A DNA stretch of 64,000 bases from Ischnura elegans. Taxonomy: Eukaryota; Arthropoda; Insecta; Odonata; Coenagrionidae. The position numbers and the translations under genes are program-made. The notes beneath the pieces were generated by a model. That model did no database searches. It was not told the DNA's origin and saw nothing but the letters and a program-made list of their open reading frames with translations. Position 1 is the first letter of the stretch; each line of letters opens with the position of its first letter. This document shows positions 47,140 through 59,960 of the stretch, one piece after another. Where the stretch lies: NCBI RefSeq assembly GCF_921293095.1, contig NC_060246.1, positions 136,710,198-136,774,197 on the forward strand. The letters run 5' to 3'.

Positions 47140-47517
47140 TATAGTACCCCTTGGCCATAAAGTTTTTGTTTATTAATATATCAATTCATAGACGTATCCA
47201 GGATCAAAACTAGAGGGGGACATGCCGTGATGATTTAAGTTGTAACAAAAAAAAGGCTGAGGAAACAAAAATTTTAAGAAAATTGTAATAGCGCTTTATT
47301 AAATTTTTAAATTATTTGCCGAAAAAATATTTATATTTTAAACATGTAGGCTTTATACTAATATTAATTTCTCGGATTAGAGGATTTTTTTTTCAAATCT
47401 TTCGCGTTGAATTAAATTCACTTTTGCTTCTAAGGGTGGGCAGCTGTCTCTTGCATCCCCCCGCTGGGTACGCCCATGCATTAACTGCTGTATGTTACTC
47501 TGTTTACCACTCAAAGG

Positions 47518-47740
47518 CAGCGGCGAAGCTGCGAATTAAGAATTGGGGGGGCTTTAGACGAAACTAATACTGGGGGTCTGGGGGGTTATAGAATACCCGC
47601 CTGGGAAGTAGGTTGGAGGCCATCCCCTAGAAAATATTATGAATAATGGTTCTAAGCAGTGAGTTATAAGGCTTTCTGAGGGATATTTTATTGATCCTTA
47701 CCCTATTATATCAGTAATATTAATCCAATTAAATAAAATT
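47518..47740 (+). repeat. Dispersed CAGGGGCGCAGCTA-type MITE copy
   Basis: It begins CAGCGGCGAAGCTGCG, then a G-run, AATACTGGGG, GAATACCCGCC and TTTCTGAGGGATATT, in the same order as the copies near 16.4, 61.7 and 62.2 kb. Confidence 0.6.
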
Positions 47741-47779
47741 GATATAACTTTAAAATTTATCTAAGTTCAGGGCGTACCA

Positions 47780-48330
47780 CTCACTCTCCTTGGCATTCCT
47801 CCGCTGTGATGCGTACGTAGAAATTGAGGTAGCCGATTGCGTCGACGCCTTGCAGGGCTCTTGGTTGATGCCATGGAGGGGCCTGGCCAATTTCTGTGCC
47901 AGCAGCATCCGCCCCAATAAGAGGTTGCCGGAAAAACCAATCCGAGATGGTTCCATCTTCTCCTTCTTCTGATGGTGTACCCACCACCTCCACGGGAAGA
48001 CCGCCACTACTTCGCGCGGGATGACGTATGACCAACGAAACCGCGCGAACCACCCTCTCTCCTTCGTATTCCTCTGCTGTGACGCGTATGATGACATCAT
48101 CGAAGACCATAGCGTCCACGCCCTGCTGGGTCCCAGGTGGATGCCGCGAAAGGGCCTGGCATATTTCTGGGCCAGTGTAACCCGCCCCAATATGAGATTG
48201 CCGGAAGAACCAATCCGGGATGATTTCATCTTGTTTTTCTCCTTCATCTCTCTCATTACCTCCCCATCACTCGCCCCAATATCTAGTTGCCGGAACATCC
48301 AGTCCGGGATCATTTCATCTTCTTCTTCGT
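47780..48330 (-). repeat. 277-bp tandem repeat, about 2.3 units
   Basis: The phrase TTGCCGGAA with CAATCCG/AGTCCG recurs at about 47921, 48198 and 48286. The first two are one 277-bp period apart; the third marks a partial unit. On the minus strand, one frame encodes repeats of I-x-DW-x-FRQ-x-x-IGA and VRITAEE-x-x-GE, so the unit may derive from a coding exon. ORFs 47750-48313 and 47781-48119 are different frames over it and are not complete genes. Confidence 0.65.
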
Positions 48331-48612
48331 TCTCCTACACCTGCGAATAGGGGCGTGGTGGACTTGCCCTTGCTGCCTCCGAGGTGCTGAGTGGCGGTCC
48401 AAATTCCACCGGTGGAGAGGCCTCATCCCCGATGACCTCCTCGCTCCTTCCTCGTCGATATTGGTCCTCGCGGTTCTCCGGCCGTTTTCGCTATCCTGGC
48501 GGGAAATGAAGAATAAACAGTCTTATAATCTTAATATGAAAACGGCCGTCCAAGCGAAGGTGGATGCGAAAAAGGGTTAGGGACGGCTTGTGGTGTGTTA
48601 CATAGGTCGGGT

Positions 48613-48860
48613 CAGTGGCATAACAATGAGGGTGGGATGAGGGTGATACAGAAATATAAAGAATGTATAAAACAATTGTCTGGTTTAATAATAACTGCAT
48701 CTACCTTGAGTTGAATTTTAAGTGCAACGTGATGTAAAATGTATTTCCAAGCATGCCATTTTTCCACAAATGGAATGCCTGTTGCCTGGGGGAGGTCGCC
48801 CCCTCAGGCCCACCCCTAACTCCCCCTATGCATAATCCTAGTATCCTAGTTACGCCACTG
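48613..48860. mobile_element. hAT-like MITE, 248 bp
   Basis: Ends CAGTGGCATAAC and (complement) CAGTGGCGTAAC. Flanking octamers GGTCGGGT and GGCCAGGT agree at six of eight positions, consistent with an aged 8-bp duplication. The interior has a CCTGGGGGAGGTCGCCCCC-type palindrome near 48785. Non-coding. Confidence 0.65.
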
Positions 48861-48924
48861 GGCCAGGTTGTTAAGGATGCGAAAGAGAAAAAAATACACT
48901 AATATGAAATTAATAATATATTTT

Positions 48925-49215
48925 CAGTGGCGTAGCCAGGTGGGGGGTGTCACAGCGTGTACGTGTCAACCCACCCAACGCATTTCATTTCAGGGGAAAA
49001 ATCTCACCTACAAAATAAATTTATTCTTCTCCACCAACATATTTAAGCAAAAACATTTTCCTGACGACCTATCAATCGCCTAATGTTAAGTTCCAGAATA
49101 ACATAAAATGCCATTTCTACACATAAAAGCGTTCACATTTTACCCAAAGGGGGCTCCGAATCCGAGTACCCTTTCGTCGTGCGCCCTCTAACATATCGTC
49201 CTGAATACGCCCCTG
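48925..49215. mobile_element. Second hAT-like MITE, about 290 bp
   Basis: It starts CAGTGGCGTAGCCAGG and ends ATACGCCCCTG (complement CAGGGGCGTAT). No clear 8-bp duplication is visible, so the right boundary is tentative. It lies 64 bp from the previous element. Confidence 0.5.
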
Positions 49216-49890
49216 CCTATTAAAGTATATATATTACCATTATTACACAGTACTGCCGGTAGTTCATCAACTTAAATTGTGGAAAGGACACTTCAGTAAT
49301 ACATTGATTTTTTAATGATTTTTTCAACCTTTCGCAATTTCATTTACAATCAAAAACGAATTTATGAACCTAATATCAATTAAATTGCTTGCAATCATAC
49401 ATGATTGCCCTAAATGTTGCAGTTTAAATTCCTATTTTATCCATTTCTCGAAACACAATGTATGTGAAAGACAATCAATTCAATTCAACCAGATCTCGGG
49501 CATTGATTATATGCAATTTACGAACACTCAAGGCCATACTTCAACTTTGATTAGGATTCTTATGTAATAAGACACTATCGACACGCTTCGTCGCAGTAAC
49601 TGGTCATCGCTTAAATTAAGCGAAAGCGATTTCGTATAAGAAAGAGGACCAAAGAATGAAACCTGCCCTTGAATTCATGAAGCACTCCATCGACCTGAAC
49701 ACATAAGGTTCCCGAACACATAAGGATCCCGAATATTGTTAAGATTATTCCGTTCTCAGGGATATTACTCCCAAAATGAAGACGATACGCAATTTCTTGT
49801 GCATCAGCAATCGAAAAACATTGAAGTATTTAAGACCGACCAGCCAAGGGATGTATGATGTTCATATTCAAGTGGTTGCTAAGCAATATT
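49216..49890. other. AT-rich stretch, no gene seen
   Basis: ORF 49364-49567 is short and unrecognised. Confidence 0.35.
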
Positions 49891-49899
49891 GTTTCCACC

Positions 49900-50185
49900 A
49901 CTTATATCGAATTAAAATCAGCATATATTTTTTGGATTTAGGTCTAGAAATACTATCTAACAATACTTATGACATTTGCCCAAACATTGACCCATGGTGT
50001 AGTTGATCGTTGATCCTTAAACCTCTGCAAAATCCTTAAATCAATTACGTATGCTCTTGTAGCGTAACGTTCTTTCAATTACGGAATACTAATTGCAATG
50101 GCATTTTGCGTCGCCAATCATAGCTCTATTGATTTTCCGATCACCCGTATTGCATCCAACACCGAATTCTTAAATTTGCTTTCCT
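49900..50185 (+). repeat. Segment duplicated near 54.98 and 59.8-61.0 kb
   Basis: Two blocks match. CAGCATATATTTTTTG followed by TTTAGGTCTAGAAATACTAT (49917 on) recurs at 54977 and 59797. A 97-bp block beginning AATACTAATTGCAATGGC (50084 on) recurs at about 60898, with substitutions but no indels and with the same frame open in both. In the 60.9-kb copy the two blocks are about 1 kb further apart. Confidence 0.7.
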
Positions 50186-52549
50186 TCTAGCCTCGGGATT
50201 TACTTTTCAACCGCAGGTTGCTCATTTTTCTTTAAATTCTACCTTGGTTATCAAAAATTGAATGAGATATCATTTCTGATAGCCTGGGTATCTAGAATTT
50301 ATTTGTCTCCGCTTCCTCTATGAATGGGCCACTATTTATTCGATACTTCAATGTCATCTTTTCACCTCAGTTGTCAAGGTCTTTAATTGTAAGCCTGAAA
50401 ATAAATATTTATATTCTCGTCCGGTACTGTCATTGCATTTCTACTTTTTCAAGAAATAACCTATTTTCTCTCTAATATTATTGTATTTTATTACCGAATG
50501 TCAATTTTATATACATTATGAGTTATGCATTACGCGTTTGCATGTATACAACTAATTAGTAGATATATTTGTGCTTATCCTAGCTTTCTAGTCTTATAAG
50601 TATAATAGGGAGATCAATGCCTTACATGTTAAATCCAAAGACATTAATCGCTTCTGTTTTCATTATTATTACTTCAAGAACTGTGTTCATCATAGTATAG
50701 AATACGAATTAATTCAATATCATATTAGAAAAATTGAAATACATTTACCATGTCCCATTTCACCCAATGTTTTGCAATCCTTTTCTCGCCCTCCGGAAAA
50801 CGAGAAAGTTTCTGGCAGGAGTTGCTTTTAAGTGAATCGCACTGGTTCGTAAGGAGCACGAATATGACACAAGAGGATCCTCAATTCGGCCAATTAATGT
50901 GTCGTCATCACCGCGCACTTAAATGGGTTTACAATAGTCGCCACTCGCGTCACTGAAGGACTAAGTGATTCGAGTATCACGGGGGAATAAGGTATAATTA
51001 GGGGTATTCTCCGAAATTTATACACATGATGATGTGATCTATCAAATTCATAACTTTTCAATGCTATTCCTCACTTTTGCAAACATTGTACCGTAAAATG
51101 TTGGGAAGAAGCGGATAGCATTGCTAACACCACCGCGCTGCGGTCATTTTTAATAACTCATGAAATGCATCGATGTGGCAACAGAAATCAACCTTCGGTA
51201 GGATGGAATTGGGCCTCCTCCATGCAGTTGGGCGAATCGGAAAAATCAACAGACGTGCAACGGCAAAATCCTGAGCTCTGAGACATTTCTCCACCTTGGG
51301 CCGATTAAAAACATATCGCCACGGCATAATGGCGAGAGGTTGTTTGCCATCTATGTTGACATGTGTCCAACGAAGCATTCCCACCAGATAGCCAATTATA
51401 AGTGATAGTAAGTATAGCCAATAATAGATAATAATAAGTGAGCTTTTCCACTTTGTCTGTTGCCGTCAACGAGCTTAAGACTTGTTCTCAGTAAATAATG
51501 CTTCCGCTCTCCATCTAAAACTTCATATACGTCGTCGTCCCGTATCGTATTTGTGCAGGTGAAAGATTCCAATGCGAAAGGCATACCGTGGCGCCTTGCC
51601 ATGGTAGAAAATGTTGTAAGTTAGCTTATGATTTCATATGCTTTTATCCGAGAGTGGGAAGGCAAAAATGAGACATTTTCCAAATATAGACATAGGGAGG
51701 GCGGAAGGTAAAACTATCAGGAGGATATAAGGAGAAAACTCCGGTAGAAGGAAAAGCAAACTCAATGGTAACTTTCGATACATATCGGCCCTCTACAAGC
51801 TTCAAAAGAGAAAAATGTACAGATTTTTCATAAAATTAATATTTATATTTAATAATTAAAAAGTTTAAAATGTATGAGTGCTATAAAAGGTTGAATTTTT
51901 TTGGTGCTATTATTGGCCGATTTGGTGCCAATATTTTATCATTCTCTGCTACTTATACCGGTAGGATAATGAAAAAAGGCATTACGAGAAATTATCATAA
52001 TTTTAAAGATGTATTAAGATGCGGAAAAATAAGAAATATATTTTTTTTACAACCTCTTTCAAGCCTACATGCGTCGTTTGAACTCCTGATATTATTCGAC
52101 CTGAAACTTAGGCTAATAATCTTAATGGTTGCTTAACCTACATTTTGGAATAGAAATTGAATGCCTGAATTAAAGCCTCTTGGAAATCAAACCTGAAATG
52201 AGATCTAATATTAATTATAAATTAAAATATTTCAGCTATAAAATCAGCCTAATGTTCAAAATCATAGCGTAATTACGAACAATTACAATTGATTGCATGA
52301 GTCTTAATTTGCGTTTAATAAAGAGAAAATAGATCTATCCATACTCGTCTGGATGGTAGAATTTGTTATGGATAAAAGTTATTCAGAAATCACAAGAGAG
52401 TGAGACAATAGTAATACTACAAATTATGTATTTCTTTCGCAACTTAAAAATGACAATAAATATGACTATAATGCTGCTAATAAAAATGTTTACTTTCATG
52501 CATAGCATTCTTTGATATTAACAGCCTAAATTAGGGGGCAGAAAACGTG
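50186..52549. other. No recognisable gene
   Basis: Two better-looking ORFs exist: 50750-50956 (+), starting MSHFTQCFAILFS, and a minus-strand pair 51396-51602 (MARRHGMPFALESF...) and 51124-51384. The last two are adjacent on one strand and could be exons or one broken ORF. None shows a known motif. Confidence 0.3.
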
Positions 52550-53062
52550 TACAGTTCACTTTGAGTAAGTGCGAACCCGAGCGAGCATATCCTCAGCGGT
52601 TCTGCCACTAGGCGCTGACGTTTCGTCCCCTCACTCTGCCGGATGCCCCGTAAACTGCGGGTGGACCGGCGCCGCACTCGCACCCTCCGCGAGGAGCGCG
52701 CACGCCGTCCCAGAGGGTCATCTCCCCGGACACCGCCGCCCGCCTGAGGTCATCACCCGCGGAAGAACACGGAGCACGAGGCGCTTGGACCCGCCGCCAA
52801 CGCCGGAACCCCCGCCAGAGCTGTCGTGGATCCACGGAGATTCCCAGAGAGGCAGTTCCGGACAGAGCCGGACCCAGCCACGCGGAAGCAGCAGCCGCGG
52901 ACCTCGCTCGCCCTTACAGACCCCCATGTAACTTTCTGAAACTAATAAACGCACCCGCCGGGTGTTTTAAAATTCCTATCCCGGGCTTTCCTTTACTCAA
53001 CGCCATGATTACCTGATCCCAGGTCTCCCTCGCAACCGAGAGTGTCGCTGGAGCCGCGACAT
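52550..53062 (+). other. GC-rich island, possibly a solo LTR or retrotransposon 3' end
   Basis: About 370 bp (52560-52930) of clearly higher GC in an AT-rich setting encode Pro/Arg/Ser-rich sequence ending PLQTPM and a stop. TAATAAACGC follows at about 52944, then a segment ending GCCGCGACA at 53060. The order GC-rich coding tail, polyadenylation signal, then terminal CA is like the 3' end of an LTR element. No TSD, primer site or partner LTR is found. Confidence 0.35.
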
Positions 53063-53169
53063 ATTTTTCACTTAGGAGGACAGGGCTCAATTATGCAAGT
53101 AAAAGATGGATGCACCTGCAATTAATTAAATAATGGTTAGAATGATCCAGCGTGGCTTATAATTTTATT

Positions 53170-56100
53170 TTGGATGGGTGGCGGTTGGTGAAGGGATAAC
53201 TTGCACATATGATGCGGGGATCACTAAGCCCCTTTCTCGCATCAGGGGATAACCAACGATGGTGTCTGAAGCAGCCCGACGTACGCCAAAGCGTTCAAAC
53301 TGATATCTTTCCTCCTCCTCTATCATCTCTTCCTTCATCTATGGCTGACCACAGCCTAGGAGAGCAAAGAAAGTTATCAATATATTACAATTCGTTTTTT
53401 CATCGTGGATTGACTTATTTTGCGATAAAAAGATTAAATGGCTTCCTCAATGCAATTGATTTTATAGCATTCACTGTTTTTTTTAATGACTATCATATTT
53501 AATTAGAAATACTGTGTTGATATGATGAGAAAGTTGATTTTGCTAACAGTGGTACGGTAATGGGACTGGATGGAAATACCAAACATTTAACGAGGCTTGG
53601 TTAATTTTTTCCATTCATTTTCTCCAATATTTTCGATTGAGTCGCAGTTTTTGTTGATGCTGAGATAAAGTGAAATTTTAACTTACATCACTGTCCCATC
53701 TTCGCAAACACTTCGTCAGCACTTCAACAACACGTTTTGTATTGTAATGATGGTGAAAAATAATCAGTTGCTTTTTATACTTTCACTCTCACATAGACGG
53801 AATTATGAGTGTTGCTTTGACAACAGTATTGTTAATTTATTTCCATGTATTCTCAGAAATATTTTCAATTAAGTCGCAGTTTTTGTTGATGGTGAGATAA
53901 AGTAAAATTTTAACTTACAGCACTGTCCCATCTTCGCAAATACTTCTTCAAAACTTCAACGCTTTTTCTATCGTATATCTCGTTAACTCTCTTTCACGCT
54001 CAGATAGACGGAATTATGAGTGTTGCTTTGACAACAGTTTTGCTGTCTTTCGGTATGGCTTCGAGAAGATATAACAATTTTCGTGCATTGTTTAAATGAA
54101 TCGGTTCATTTACATTTTCGTAGCGTCTTGGCATACATCTTCAATAAATACTCTATTATGCATCAGGAATAATGACTTATTAATATAATCATAAATATAA
54201 TAAAACATATTTGATGTTGTAAATCTTTCATTCTTTATTAGACATACGAATTGACTTGCGAATTCAGCATTTTTTTATATTCTACAAATAACGTAGGTAT
54301 TTTCCTAATTTATAATTAATTCGTGATTTAACCTTTATATTTAAAAATTTGATTATTTTACATTATTTATTATTATGGAAAGCATGATAATGACATAAGA
54401 GCGTAAAATCTGTTATAAATATAAAAACTGTAATAAAGATAAAGTAGCAGCGGACTATTGCAGTATTTAATTCATATATTTATTAATTCATTAATTTCCA
54501 GAGCATCTTATTATGTGTATTTGGTTACTCAGTAGAGTATCTCTATCTAAGATGGGACCTATTCCAAGAAATCGTTTTGCCCTGCCATTGGACAGAAATT
54601 TGTTTCAGGTTGGGTGGCGGGGGATAAGTACTTTGGCGGTTTGCTGCTGGCATAAACTGGTGTTCTTTGTTGCACATTCGCATGCATATGAAAACCGTGC
54701 ATTTCATTTCATTAGCGATAACTATGGTTGGATTAGTGCTGACATTCATACATACCCATCGTTCGTTTTTTTACCTAAACTGACAGTTTGTACGTCTTGG
54801 TCTCCTTTCACGAAAATTCGCCCGATTTTTGCCAAACATTTTAACCTTTCGGGCTACAGTCATCGATTCATTTTTTTATAAAAATATGTTGCGACAGACA
54901 TTATTAATTGTAACTGTATCGAAAGAATAAGTTTCAGAGGATTGGAGCCCCTGAGCTAATGTCATCCTCAGCATATCAGCATATATTTTTTGCATTTAGG
55001 TCTAGAAATACTATCTAACAATGTTTATGACACAGAAACATTGTCCCATGGTGTATTTGATCGTTGATATTGAAACCGCTGAATAATCTTTAAATGAGTT
55101 ACTTGTGCTCGTATAGCGTAGCATAATAAAGTGAAATTTTAACTTACAGCACTGTCCCATCTTTGCAAACACTTCGCCAGCACTTCAACAACACTTTTTA
55201 TATTGTATTGCTCGAAAATTAGCAGCAGCTGCAATCCGTTTTTCAGGGCTATTTTCTCTTTCTCCCTCCGATAGAGGGAATTATGAGTGTTGCTTTGACA
55301 ACAGTATTGATTTTATAGCATTCACTGTTTTTTTTAATGCCTATCATATTTAATTAGAAATACTGTGTTGATATGATGAGAAAGTTTCCTTTTGCTAACA
55401 GTGGTGAGGCAAGGGGACTGAATGAAAATGCCAATTATTTACCCATGCTCGGTTAATTTTTTCCCTTGTATTCTCAGAAATATTTTGAATTAAGTCGCAG
55501 GTTTTGTTGACGGTGAGATAAAGTGAAATTTTAACTTACAGCACTGTCCCATCTTCTCAAATGCTTCTTAAAAACGGCAATGCTTTCTATATAGTTAATC
55601 TCGGGATCTCTTTTTCACGCTCAGATTGGCTTATGGAAATATGAGTGTTGCTTTGACAACAGTATTGTTGTCTTTCGGTACGGCTTCGAGAAGATATAAT
55701 ATTTTTCGTGCATTGTTTAAATGAATCGATTCATTTACATTTTCGCACCGTCTTGGCATACATCTTCAATAAATACTCTATTATGCATCAGGAATAATGA
55801 CTTATTAATATAATCATAAATATAATAAAACATATTTGATGTTGTAAATTCTCTCATTCTTTATTAGAAATCATTGACTTGCAAATTCAGCATTTTTTTA
55901 TATTTTACAAATAACGTAGGTATTCTCCTAATTTATTATTAATTAGTAATTTCTTTATATTTAAAAATTTGATTATTTCTACATTAATTATCATAATGGG
56001 AAGAATGATAATGACATAAGAGCGTAAAATCAGTTATAAATATAATAACTGTAATAAAGATAAAGTAGCAGCAGATTATTACAGTATTTAATTCATGTAT

Positions 56101-57104
56101 TTATTAATTCATTAATTTCCAGAACATCTTAATATGTGCATTTGGTTACTCAGTAGAGTATCTCTATCTGAGATGGGAACTTTTTCAAGAAAGCGATTTT
56201 TCAAGCGCCAACACTTTTTCTATTTTATTGCTCACGAAAAATTAGCAGAGAAATATTTCCTATTTCACGCTCTGCTCGCTCTCCTCCTTCTTCATTCGCT
56301 GACAACAGCCTAGAATAGCAAAGAAAGTTTTCAATATATTACAATTCCATTTTTTCATCGTCGATTGACTTATTTTGCGATGAAAAGATTATATGGCTTT
56401 CTCAATGCATTAATTTTATAGCATTTACTGTTTTTTTAATGCCTAATTCGGGGTAGTTTTGCTTTGCTTGCATGGAAGAGATGGCAAATACATTTAATAG
56501 CATTTGCCAGGGGATTATTAACTCATGCTTTTAAAAATTTTCCCTACGTCGTCACCAACAACATTGCATTGCAGTGAGATTAATTTAGTATCCTTTCATC
56601 GATATCAGAGGACTGAGGGACATCATATTTAATTAGAAATACTGTGTTTATATGATGAGAAAGTTTATTTTTACTAGCAGTGGTGCGGTAATGGAACTGG
56701 ATGGAAATACCAAATATTTATCCATGCTCGGTTAATTTTTTTCCATTCATTTTCTCCAATATTTTCGATTGAGTCGCAGTTTTTGTTGACACTGAGATAA
56801 AGTGAAATTTTAACTTACAGCACTGTCCCATCTTCGCAAATACTTCTGCAAAACTGCAACGCTTTTTCTATCTTGTATCTCGCTCTCTTTTACGCTCCGA
56901 TATACGGAAATATGAGTGTTGCTTTGACAACAGTATTGTTATCTTTCGGTACAGCTTCGAGAGGATATCACATCTTTAGTGCATTGTTTAAATGGATTGA
57001 TTCATTTTTATTTTCGTAGCGTCTTGGCATACTTCTTCAATAAATACTCTATTATGCATCAGGAATAATGACTTATGAAAATCATCATAAATATATTAAA
57101 ATAT
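53170..57104 (+). repeat. Complex repeat array, units in + orientation
   Basis: Several long partial units follow one another. The landmark CACTGTCCCATCTT occurs at about 53693, 53925, 55151, 55543 and 56821. GAGTGTTGCTTTGACAACAG occurs at about 53807, 54017, 55284, 55641 and 56911. CTCTATTATGCATCAGG occurs at about 54150, 55775 and 57045. A third block (GGGTGGCGGGGGATAAGTAC to the TCATCCTCAGCATAT end) occurs at 54600-54980. Units are 80-95% alike by eye. ORFs conserved between copies (such as 54513-54881) only reflect this similarity. The same units, inverted, form 18480-19800. Confidence 0.8.
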
Positions 57105-59016
57105 TGTCACGCCATCCCACGGCCTAAGATCTGATGGGACTGCCTACCATAAGCTAATACCCGGCAGCTCTCGGCAGGCTCCGATCTCTTGAGTCGTGGG
57201 CTAACCTCATAGGAATCTCTTTTTACGGGCGCCAGGCAACCAAAGTTGCCTTCCTATGGACAGCACTGAAGGGCTTCATACAATTGTCACACTTAACATG
57301 GCAATTAATTTATTGCACATTTGAACAAACATAAAACTTCCTTTTAAACAAATACCAAAAAAATTACAATGCAACATACATACAAAATACCATGAGAATA
57401 TTGTCTTTTCTTCTGGTACCAAACTTGAAAATTTGAGACAGGAGAATGCTGGATCTCGGCTCATATCTGCCAAAAGGCAGCCGAATCTCAGCTACGTATA
57501 TCCAGGAAATCACCTGAGTGGTGTCCACAGCCCCAGAGTACTTGCCCGAAGAGCGTCGGGAGATACAGCTTGACATCCCTCGGGCGGTTTCTCTAAACAT
57601 AGGCTGGACACTCATCTGACTCGACCACCCGGTACCCGGTCTGTCTCCTGTCCTCTGTCTCTCTGTTGCCTTGTCTACACTACACACTTAACTTAAGTGA
57701 CTTCACTTAAATATAATCTTAAATGTGGTGCGGTAGCTACACTTGAGCTTTAAGTCGACTTCAGCACCGTGATTGTCTATATCGGGAAACAGTTATGTTG
57801 ACAGATGAAGGTCTAGGAGAGCAATTAGTGATTCTTTGATTCAAAGCGACAATTATTTGAAATAAACTTCCAAACTCCGTGAATTAACCATTTTGGATTT
57901 AGAAGGTTAAAAGGAAAGACCGATTTCAGTTCCTGAGGGAACGCTATATGGCGAGAGGTGATGGAGCCAGAGGAATTTAGAATTACTAAGCGTGACTTCG
58001 TGGAATGACATATTCATTACGTAAAGTAAAACACTTATTGCTAGTCAAATTCCACTGCTTTATTAAAACCATTGATGTTAAATTTCAACCATTAATTCCT
58101 CCCATGTCCAATGAAATTGCCATATCTTATCTCCCTCGGCATCCCTAGGACTAAAATTAAAGCCCTATACAATAGTTTCAATAAGTGTGTGGGATGTTAC
58201 TGAGTGCATTCTTTTAAGTTATTTTCGATTATGACACCATGGAATATAAACTGTGTTACCGGATCCTCTGCCGTCGTCTCATTGTCAGTCTTAAAATTCC
58301 TTAAAACGTTTCTAAGTTTTATAAATCGAGTTTCACCGTGAGCAACAGGCATAGCAATTAGTTTTCACGGAAATTACCAACAATAAGATGAGAAACACTA
58401 CAAAATAAATTCGTCGAATTAATAACCCCAACACTAGAAATTAACTAACGAAATAGAACGCTCAATAACCACATCATAGAATACAGCACAGCTTAGAACA
58501 TAAACAACGGGATGATTCAGAAGTGAGATGGGTATGTGCCATTTACAATGATTTACAACACTTGAAGAGCTTTAACCGTGCGGAAACAGTTGCCAACGCA
58601 ATTTAAGTTGGGTTCTAAGATGACTTAAGTGGAGGTGTACTTAAATGAAGCTGGTGACACCTACACTACCAACTTAAATACAGAGCCAACTTAAGTAGTC
58701 ACTTAAGTTACTAGTGTAGACCCGGCATGTCCTCACCCACACGCACGGCTCGCTCGCCTCTCTCACCCAGACTCGCTTCCTGGCTGACGCATGGTTACCC
58801 GGGCTCTCACGGCCAGCCCACCGACCTATCCAGAAGGGGAGGGGGATTTGGTGGAAGGTGGGTGTGTAGGTAGGGGTAGGATTATTTGGGAAGGGGAGGG
58901 GTGGTTGCCTGAACCAAGGCTCTGCACACCCAGCGAAGGGAATGCAGGGCAATGGGTGTGTGAGTCACACTGCCGGTGAAGGCAAGCCCAGAGGAAATTT
59001 CAGGGTGAACGCTACA
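57105..59016. mobile_element. LTR-like insertion in the repeat array
   Basis: Boundaries TGTCACGCC...GCTACA fit the TG...CA rule of LTRs. ATAT occurs on both sides (57101-57104 and 59017-59020), and related array units at about 54200 and 55820 show the uninterrupted site. Without the nested element it would be about 860 bp, a reasonable size for a solo LTR of a Gypsy- or Pao-type element. There is no internal coding region. Confidence 0.7.
57673..58721. mobile_element. Nested TIR element, about 1.05 kb
   Basis: Inverted ends GTCTACACTA plus AACTTAAGTGACT (57673 on) against the complement of AGTCACTTAAGTTACTAGTG (up to 58721). Subterminal CTTAAGT/ACTTAAG words are repeated many times at both ends, a typical transposase-binding array. 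The TSD is unclear and the interior has no recognised ORF. Superfamily not assigned. Confidence 0.65.
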
Positions 59017-59960
59017 ATATATTTGATGATGTAAATTCGCTCATTACTTATTGGAATTCATTGACATGCGAATTCAGCATTTTTTAATGTTCTACAAATA
59101 AGGTAGATGTTCTTCTAATTTATTATTAATTTGTAATTTAACATTTATATTTAAAAATTTGATTATTTCTACATTATTTATCATTATGGAAAGCATGATA
59201 ATGACACAAGAGCGTACAAACTGTTATAAATGTAATAACTGTAATAAAGATGAAAGTAGCAGCGGATTATTACGGTATTTAATTCATATATGTATTTATT
59301 AATTCTTTAATTTCCAGAACTTCTTTTTATATGCGTTTGGTTACTCAGTAGATGATCTCTATCTAATATGGGACCTTTTTCAAGAAATCGTTTTGCCCTG
59401 CCATTGGACAGAAATTTGTTCATGGTGGGTGGCGGGGGATAAGTACTTTGGCGGTTTGCTGCTGGCATAAACTGGTGTTCTTTGTTGCACATTCGCATAC
59501 ATATGAAAACCGTGCATTTCATTTCATTAGCGATAACTATGGTTGGATTAGTGCTGACATTCATACATACCCCTCGTTCGTTTTTTTACCGAAACTGACA
59601 GTTTGTACGTCTTGGTCTCCTTTCACGAAAATTCGCCCGATTTTTGCCAAACATTTTAACCTTTCGGGCTACAGTCATCGATTCATTTTTTATAAAAATA
59701 TGTTGCGACAGACATTATTAATTGTAACTGTATCGAAAGATGAATTTTCAGAGGATTGGAGCCCCTGAGCTAATGTCATCCTCAGCATATCAGCATATAT
59801 TTTTTGCATTTAGGTCTAGAAATACTATCTAACAATGTTTATGACACAGAAACATTGTCCCATGGTGTAGTTGATCGTTGATATTGAAACCGCTGAATAA
59901 TCTTTAAATGAGTTACTTGTGCTCGTATAGGGTCGCTCTTTATGCATTCGTAAGAAAAGT
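59017..59960 (+). repeat. Continuation of the complex repeat array
   Basis: Very similar to 54215-55110, through GGGTGGCGGGGGATAAGTAC and the block ending TCATCCTCAGCATAT, then the TTTAGGTCTAGAAATACTAT segment. After about 59935 it departs from the 54-kb copy. Confidence 0.8.

Noticed and set aside
54513-54881. 122-aa ORF, largely shared with 59448-59768
   Set aside because: The two copies are nearly identical DNA, so shared openness is uninformative. The related copies near 18.5 and 21.7 kb contain stops.
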